From Endocalyx cinctus (Eukaryota; Ascomycota; Sordariomycetes; Amphisphaeriales; Apiosporaceae): DNA of 64,000 bases. Positions 57,161 through 64,000 of this stretch are shown piece after piece. Location: positions 1,240,001 through 1,304,000 of the forward strand of contig BCKC01000006.1 in assembly GCA_001600455.1 (NCBI GenBank). The letters are read 5' to 3'. Each line of letters starts with the position of its first letter. Position 1 is the stretch's first letter. Under the pieces are notes generated by a model, which saw nothing but the letters and a program-made list of their open reading frames with translations, had not been told where the DNA came from and ran no database searches. The translations under genes and the position numbers were made by a program.

Positions 57161-59268
57161 AGTTTCTTTTCTCTTTTTTTTTTTTTTTTTGGGCAGTCCC
57201 TTTNTTTTGCCTCGAAGAGATTAAAGAGTAGGAAAAGAAAAAGGAAAGAAAGAGAGATAAGAACTTGGGGAATTATCAAATTGCCGAAATAAAAAAACAA
57301 CAAGAGTAAAGCCGAGTTATTTTATTTTCATTTAATTTTTTATTTATTTCTTTTTCGGGTAGAAGTGCAATTATATTATGTTTTTCTTTAAGGAAAGTGA
57401 GATGTGAAGAAGAAGTAAATGAATCGAATTTGCAATTTGATAATTTTGAAAGGGATGCGTGTACGGAGTTTGTGGACTTGAAATTGACTAAAGTGTTCTG
57501 AAATTGTTTTATGTCGGACAAGGACGGGCGTGATTCATTTATGTTACCGCTGAAGAAAAAAAAAAAAAAGGAAGGTCAACAAGAATTATGTAGCTTAACT
57601 GATTTTTGAAAGAAAAGAAGCAAACTTTGAATTGTTTACAATAGCTAAAGAGGGAAAGTAAGGGAAGATGGGGGGGGGGGGGGGGGGAATAGGAAAAAAA
57701 AGAGACAGACAGAGAGAGAGAAAGAGAAATAAATCAATTTACTTAATATAGAATAATAGTTTGTAGTTTCTAAATTTTATGTACTACATATTTATTTATT
57801 TATTTATGTATGTATGTGTATATATATATATATATATTACTTAGGTTAATTAAGTACGCGTTGTATATGGGATTAACTAGGTTATAAGTAATTATCCTCA
57901 GTTCCCCGAGTAAAGATTATTCTTAAATAAGTTGACAGAAGTCTTTTATCTCTTATATTAACAGATAAACAAAAGATGGAAGAGAAGGGAGAAGAGGGGA
58001 GGGGTTTTCAAACTCCAAGTTTAAACAAATCTCTACGTCTATATAGCTTGGAATCAACTAGACAGGATTTCCCATACGTTACATTACTTATTTCATACTA
58101 CTCAACAATATACGACTTATTTGGGTCTCTCTCTCTCTCTCTCTCTCTCATTAGCCAACTTGAAGCTGAACTGACCGACTGACTGACTGACTTAACTGAC
58201 CGCACCGGTTTAAACTCAACTTACTTACTAACCTATATACAACGATATATATATACGGTTAATTCCTATCATCCTTCTCAACTATTAGCCATCCTTTTTA
58301 ACCCAAAAAAAAAAAAAAAAAAAAAAAAAACTAAGAGTGTCTTCTTGTCTTAATCCTTAAAGGTTGCTTGCTTTAGTTACTGATATACTGTACATAGTGG
58401 CATGTAAAGAATCAACGATACTCTTCTTAAGATATGCTTCATATTTATTATTTCGCCTTTATTTTATTTTATTCCATTCCCCATCCCATCTTCCCTTCCC
58501 AAACCCAAAGTGCTTAGAAGCACATACACAAAGAGAAAGAATATATCGCCAATGCCGAAACGAAACCTGAAGCTTCTTTTTTTCTTTTTCTTCTTTCTTC
58601 TTCTTCTCCCTCAACTGCTGCTACCACTCTACACAACAAAACCCCATCCATCATCCTTACACACGCACAACCCAACTTAACACCAAGACCCGCCGCGATG
58701 TCTGAGGGAGAAAGGCACCGGTGCCGAATATCGTCCACACCTCGAACTTTTTGTCTTCAATCGCTGCCAAAGACGGCGATATATCACACATCCGTCACCC
58801 TCTATACCTAACCCTAAGCATCGCTGACCGAGTCTCGGGAGTCTGCCACCACCGATCGACCACGTAGGTAATCACAATCAGTCGTGTTATGCATGCCCCC
58901 GGTCCGGGAGCCAGAAAATGCCTGCTACGGAAGGTCCAACGTGCGAATCTCTCTTGCTGGACTAACCTAGAGTTTGCCAGGAGCAGGCGGAGCGAGCAGG
59001 ACTTCTAAACCTGTACTTGAGCCCCTTTACCCATGTCTTTTGTTTATATTGATAGATAGATACTTGTCTTCTGAATATTATCTAACTTAAAACATTACTA
59101 AAGAGCTCTCTCCTGTACCTCGTTCCCCCTAGCTCTGGCATGACTGGGAAACTTTGCAAGGCTGGCGCCCCTCAAAGCACCTGTTTAAAGAAAAGAAGAA
59201 AANAAAAAAAAAAAAAAAAGAGAGAGAGAGAGAGAGAAAAGTATAGTTAAGATCAATAATCAAGCTGC
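57161..59268. other. 2.1-kb spacer rich in homopolymers
   Basis: Includes an ambiguous base at 57204 inside a T run, a G run at 57670-57687 (18 G), AT repeats near 57819-57837, a CT repeat near 58126-58150, an A run at 58305-58330 (26 A), a TTC-rich tract near 58576-58606, and a second ambiguous base at 59203 beside an A run and a GA repeat near 59218-59237. No gene recognised. Confidence 0.75.
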
Positions 59269-62200
59269 CTAAGAAACGGATTTTGTCTTTTGTGACGGCG
59301 GTTGAGGTACGCTAAGTTGGGGTACATCCGTAGGCTTTGGTTCTTCGATATCCGCCGGTTCTTCCGTCAGCACCGGAGTCTGCTCGAAACCGCCATCCTC
59401 ACGATGTGAAAGAGGGGAAGGCGTCGGACGGAGCGGTTGCGAGAAGTCTCGGTCGCCCGCTTTCTCGATCGGGGACCAACCTGCCGCAACACTGCCCGCA
59501 ATAATCCCCGCCATCACCGTCGGAGCTCCTAGGGCTGAGTTGGACCGGGACCGCATCGACCTCGAGCGCTTTCGAGAGTCCGGTGTCGGGGCCGGCGAGG
59601 GTCCCGGATAGCTATCTTCGCGAGTGGGCGTCGCCGGTGCTCTCATCGAGTTAGAGCGAGAATGAGATGGGCTCCTCGATTTGGACATGAACGTCTCGCG
59701 CGGATGTTTGACGGCAAATTTCAGATTATTCAATCGGCCGCCTTTGAGCTTCTTGAGGAAAGCAAGCTCGTCCCTAACATCGGCGAGGACCTCGGGGTAA
59801 TTGTTGAAACGCTCCTCGTCCGAGATGGTAAAGCCTGGAAGCCTGGACTTCTGCTTGAAATACTCGGGGATGCACTTCCTGATAAAATCGTCGGGGATCA
59901 GACGTATTGCCATGCCGATGGGGATCGAGACGAGACCGATGATGATGGCAGCCGCCCACTGAGCACCAGTCTGCGGGTTCTCAACCGGGATATTGAATGC
60001 CACGCCACCAACAAAAATAATGAGCACTTGCAGGCCCCAAAGGCCAAGGTTGATTCCGAGGAAGAAAAAATTCCTAGTCAATCCTTCAAAGATATTAAAG
60101 CGGTTGTCCAGGCGTCGGTTACTGCATCATCATTAGCACGGCTAGAGAAATTGAAACTAATATGCATGGTTATATACTTACTTCCACTGGTTGAAAATCT
60201 GCATCCAAACGAACGTGTTGAAGACCAGAGCATCGCGCCGAGACACATCGCCTTCCGCAACAATTTTAATACTGAATGCGGCATAGTACAGCACAAATGT
60301 CACCACAAGCTGGTAGATGGCTTGCCCCACGATCATTTTCCACATGGTTATGGAGATAATGCTGGCGCCTCTTCGCTCTGGCTTCCGGTCTAAAACGCTG
60401 TCATGTGGAGGATCAGTAGCGAGGGCTAGCGCTGCGAGCGTATCCATGATTAGATTAACCCATAAAAGTTGCACCGCGGTCAAAACAGAAGATTCTTTTT
60501 CACTAGAGACAGCTGTTACGAAGGTGAGCGCAACAGCTGTGACGTTGACGGTAAGCTGAAATTGGAGGAAACGTTTGACGGCATCGTTGACAGCACGGCC
60601 CCACTTCAAAGCCTGAACGATACTGGTGAAATTGTCGTCCATCAAGATGATCGCAGATGCCTCCTTGGCAACCTCGGTACCAGCAATGCCCATCGAGAAA
60701 CCAACGTCGGCTAACTTCAAAGCGGGTGCGTCGTTGGTACCATCACCTGTGACGGCTACGGTTTCGCCCATATCTTTCAACCGACGAACGAGAATCCGCT
60801 TATCCTCCGGGCTAGATCGAGCGAGTACCTGGAGTCGTGGGATAATCTCATTCTGGTGATATTTGCTCAGATTGCGGAATTCCGGTCCTTCCATCACAAT
60901 GCCATCGTCATGCAAGATGCCACATTCCTTAGCAATGGCTTGAGCCGTGAGTTTGTTGTCTCCGGTAACCATGCGTACCACAACGCCGGCCTTCTGGCAC
61001 AGGCGGACCGCCTCGGGCACGCCATCACGCAGAGGATCTTGGATGCCAACCATGCCAATGAAAGTCATGTTGTTGAACACGTCTTCAAAGACGACGCCAT
61101 TACGATCGCCCTCGGCACGTTTTGCGTTCCTGGGAGGCCATCTCTCAAAGTCACGATAAACCAATCCAATTGTTCTCAGAGACCGGGATGCAAATTGTTC
61201 GATCGACTGCTTGATCGACTCGACTTCATCGTTAGTGATCGGTGATTTGGCCATGTCCTGTAAAGGATTCCGCAGGATCTCGCCGCATTTGCCCAGAAGT
61301 ATTTCAGAGGCCCCCTTTACATACATCCGAGTCATGCCGTTTTCCAGCTGAATAACTACACCCATACACTTTCGGCCCGAATCGAAGGGGATGAGCTGGA
61401 TAACCTTTATGTTGGCGCGCTCTTCACTAACCGGACCCATGCCCAGATGTTCTTTAGCAAAAGTTAGTAAGGCGGTTTCTGTTTTGGATCCAATGAAGGT
61501 TGGAACACCATCGACGTCGCCTTCAAAAGCGGTTGAGTTGATAGATATCGACTTGAGGAGGAGTTCCTTTACATCTTGACAGAGGGTACCAGCGAATTCC
61601 TTCTCCGATAAATCGTTAGAGGGCGCATTGTTAGAAGCGGGTGTTTCCTCAGAGGCGGCAGATTTTGCGCCTCCAAATTTATGGCTGGTTCCGATGATTC
61701 CGGCAACGACTTTCATCTTGTTTTGTGTCAAGGTACCCGTCTTGTCTGAGCAAATCGTCGTTGCATTTCCCATAACTTCGCATGCCTTGAGGTGCCGAAC
61801 CAAATTGTTATCCTTAATCATGCGAGTAGTCGCAAAGGCCAGCGCAAGAGTGACAGCAAGAGGTAAACCTTCGGGAACTGCTACGACAATAATCGTGACA
61901 ACTACTATAAAGATATCAATGAATTGCTGTCCTTTAGCCGAAGGACTCAGATCTGGGTTCTTGGGAACCCGAACGAGAAATTCGATGAACAGAACGATGA
62001 AAAGCAGTAACCCAGCGCCACCTCCGACTTTGGCGATATACTCGGCTATAACATTGAGCTTAGACTGCAGGGGAGTAATTTCGGGATCCTCGTTGAGAGA
62101 CATCATCGTCTTTCCATAGCTGGAATAGATACCAGTGGAAGTGACCAGGTATGTACCCACACCTTCCATGACTCGGCCTCCAGACTGGATAAAAGGGTCG

Positions 62201-63642
62201 AGTTTCTTAGTATTTTCGCCGTTTTCAATGCCAGCAAACACTTCGTCGGCAGGTTTCTTGCGGATGATATCCGACTCTCCCGTAGCTTGCGATTCATCGC
62301 ATTTGAGATTGAATCCTTGGATAAGAATACCATCGGCAGGAATCAAATCACCGGGTTCAAGATGAAGGACTTCGCCGGCAAGGATATCAAAGACGGATAT
62401 TTCCACAGTTTTTCCTGATCGAACGGCTTTGACCAAACGATCTTGCTTCTTTCTATTGAGCTTGGCGAACTGTCTTTCCTTTTGCCAATCATTCAGAGAC
62501 CCGACTAAAACGACAATGACAATGGCCACAATAATAGCCACGCCCTCGATCCATTCGACCCCCGTCTGCCCATCCTCGTGCGCCCCGCCAAAAGTTTGGT
62601 AAAGACCGATAGCGAGTGAGACGACGGCGGCGGCGGAAAGTAAAATAAGAACTTTGTCGTTGTATGTAATCCATACCAACTCTAAAAAGCTCTTGCCCTT
62701 CTTCTCCGGGAGGCGATTATCCTTGAAGACTCGTTTTCTGTCGACAAAGGAATTTTCATGTTCGGCGCCATGTTTTCCCGTCGGCGTTCGAGTTGGAGAC
62801 TTGGGGCTGTCTACACCCTCATTCGCAAGCTTCGACGTTGACCTAGTTGTGGCATCGTCAAAAGATACTTTGCCGTCAAGATGCATCTCATCCACACTCA
62901 AACCCGTATCGCGATTTGAGCGTAACCCCTTTTCCATACCCACCAGTCCGCCGAGTTTGTAAAAGGCAGAGAGACTCTTGGGATTGAACATCTTGGAAAG
63001 TTGGCCAGGCGTAAAGGCAAATGGGTTGTCCTCCACCACGAAATCTTCGTCCTTCCCTTGGTCAGGTTTTAAGGCATCTTCGTCCTTCATTATCTTATCA
63101 TTGTCGTGCACATTTTTCTTCTCGCCCTGCCACGACATAGTGGCCGTAACGGTATCTCCTTGAGAAGAAGCAACCGACCGGGACCCGTCCTCGCTATCCA
63201 TCGAATTCTGTCGTGATCGATAATTATTTGGCACGGAGAGAAAGGCCTGCCCCTTCTCAAGCCCTCTAGAAGTCACGGGGCTAGAGACATTGTGGGGACT
63301 CGTGGGTCGGCTGTCTTTGCTACTATCAAAGGAATTCGCGGTTCGCATCTCAGGTCCCTGGTTCGCGGCTTGCGGCGTGGCCGTTTTTTCGGAGGTCCAA
63401 CTAGCCGTCAACGCGGTAGGACTGACAGCCTGGTCAACGGGTGACACCCCGGGGGACGGTGACTGCGCAGGTGCAATGGACGTGGGCTCATTGTCATTGG
63501 TGGTATTAATGGTGATGGTTGGCCTGGAATATCCGATTCAGATTACAATCACTCAAAACAACACAAGGGAAGGTGGGCAGATAAGATATACTTACGCTCG
63601 GGGTCTTCGTGCCGATCCCCCATTCTTATCTTGTTCAGACAT
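59269..63642 (-). CDS. pmc1: Plasma-membrane-type (PMC1/PMCA) Ca2+-transporting P-type ATPase
   Basis: Three exons: 63642..63596, 63523..60182 and 60121..59269; 1413 aa. The first exon encodes MSEQDKNGGSARRPRA. An N-terminal disordered region (about 1-230) precedes the IIB-type P-ATPase core. Motifs: DGILIQGFNLKCDESQATGE (actuator), PEGLPLAVTLALAFATTRM, the phosphorylation site CSDKTGTLTQNKM (about residue 610), MVTGDNKLTAQAIAKECGI and AVTGDGTNDAPALKLADVG. About ten membrane helices are expected, and the last intron falls between helices at FNQWN/NRRLD. It would move Ca2+ into the vacuole or out of the cell, as yeast Pmc1 does under calcineurin control. The C-terminal 170 residues are Ser/Arg-rich and disordered (RSPSHSRSNSMRAPATPT). 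Confidence 0.97.
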
Positions 63643-64000
63643 TGTAAAAAGGAAGAGTTGTACCGCTTATCCAAATTACCGATCGAGTATATGCAGGTTG
63701 TCGATTACAGAGAGGAAGAGAGAGAAAATAAGGTCCACCTCTTGCCTACTTCTCCCAAACAAGGCACAATCGTTAATGGAAAAGTCTAGTCGGGGAAGCC
63801 ATTCAACAGGATATAATGGCAAAAGGACGCGATGACGAGCGGCGAGGTTTGTGGTAAATATGCAGGCAATCACCGGCTCATTGGTAGCGACAATCAAGAT
63901 AGCGAAACCAATTTTCCACGACGTTCCTATATTCTCGTGTTGAGGAGAGTTCTTATTAAAGAACTGGCTTCCTAATACCGTCCCAAGTGTTGATGAGTAG
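63643..64000. other. Promoter side of the Ca2+-ATPase gene
   Basis: 358 bp upstream of pmc1, continuing beyond the window. No second gene recognised; short frames on both strands have no family features. Confidence 0.6.

Noticed and set aside
1..64000. tRNA, rRNA, CRISPR arrays or bacterial operon signals
   Set aside because: I looked for T-loop motifs (GGTTCGAATCC-like) in the spacers and for regular direct repeats with unique spacers and found none; the gene structure is plainly eukaryotic.

Overview
The window is nuclear DNA of a filamentous ascomycete (Pezizomycotina; Sordariomycetes is my best guess). Genes are interrupted by short introns of about 45-120 bp with GTRNGY-type donors, CTAAC/CTAAT branch sites and CAG/TAG acceptors. 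5' leaders are pyrimidine-rich, spacers are AT-rich, and the proteins match fungal families. I reconstructed 23 protein-coding genes exon by exon, checking phase across every splice. I also see one heavily decayed gene and one short inverted-repeat (MITE-like) element. I saw no rRNA, tRNA, CRISPR or operon structure. The sequence carries two ambiguous bases (57204 and 59203), both in or beside homopolymer runs.

Left part (1-21 kb): 3' part of a fungal-specific transcription factor (+); xanthine phosphoribosyltransferase (+); mitochondrial oxidoreductase-like protein (-); a MITE-like element in the divergent spacer; a coiled-coil protein that may be a kinetochore subunit (+); the small three-exon DPM3 gene (-); an NAD(P)-dependent reductase (-); ribosomal protein eL13 (+); a SmgGDS-like armadillo protein (-); a gene relic (-); a secreted GPI-type Ser/Thr-rich protein (+); and an S10 serine carboxypeptidase (-). 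A 4.1-kb gene-free, palindrome-rich stretch follows.

Middle part (25-48 kb): a conserved fungal protein of unknown function (+); a Cox14-like inner-membrane protein (-); a type II membrane protein with a PLL-type beta-propeller (-); an F-BAR/SH3 cytokinesis protein with polyglutamine (+); seipin (+); another conserved unknown protein (+); a secreted beta-lactamase-fold hydrolase (+); and the ESSS/NDUFB11 subunit of complex I (+).

Right part (48-64 kb): mitochondrial branched-chain aminotransferase (-); a SCY1-type pseudokinase (+); a SIR2/HST1-type deacetylase (-); and a vacuolar-type Ca2+-ATPase of the PMC1 family (-). The genes are a typical unlinked eukaryotic assortment, with lipid droplet, N-glycosylation/GPI, respiratory, vesicle-traffic and cytokinesis functions side by side. 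I see no biosynthetic cluster. The most unusual non-coding content is the MITE-like element, dispersed TACCTAGGTA and TACGGAGTA palindromes, the decayed gene, and paired poly-G tracts between two convergent genes.
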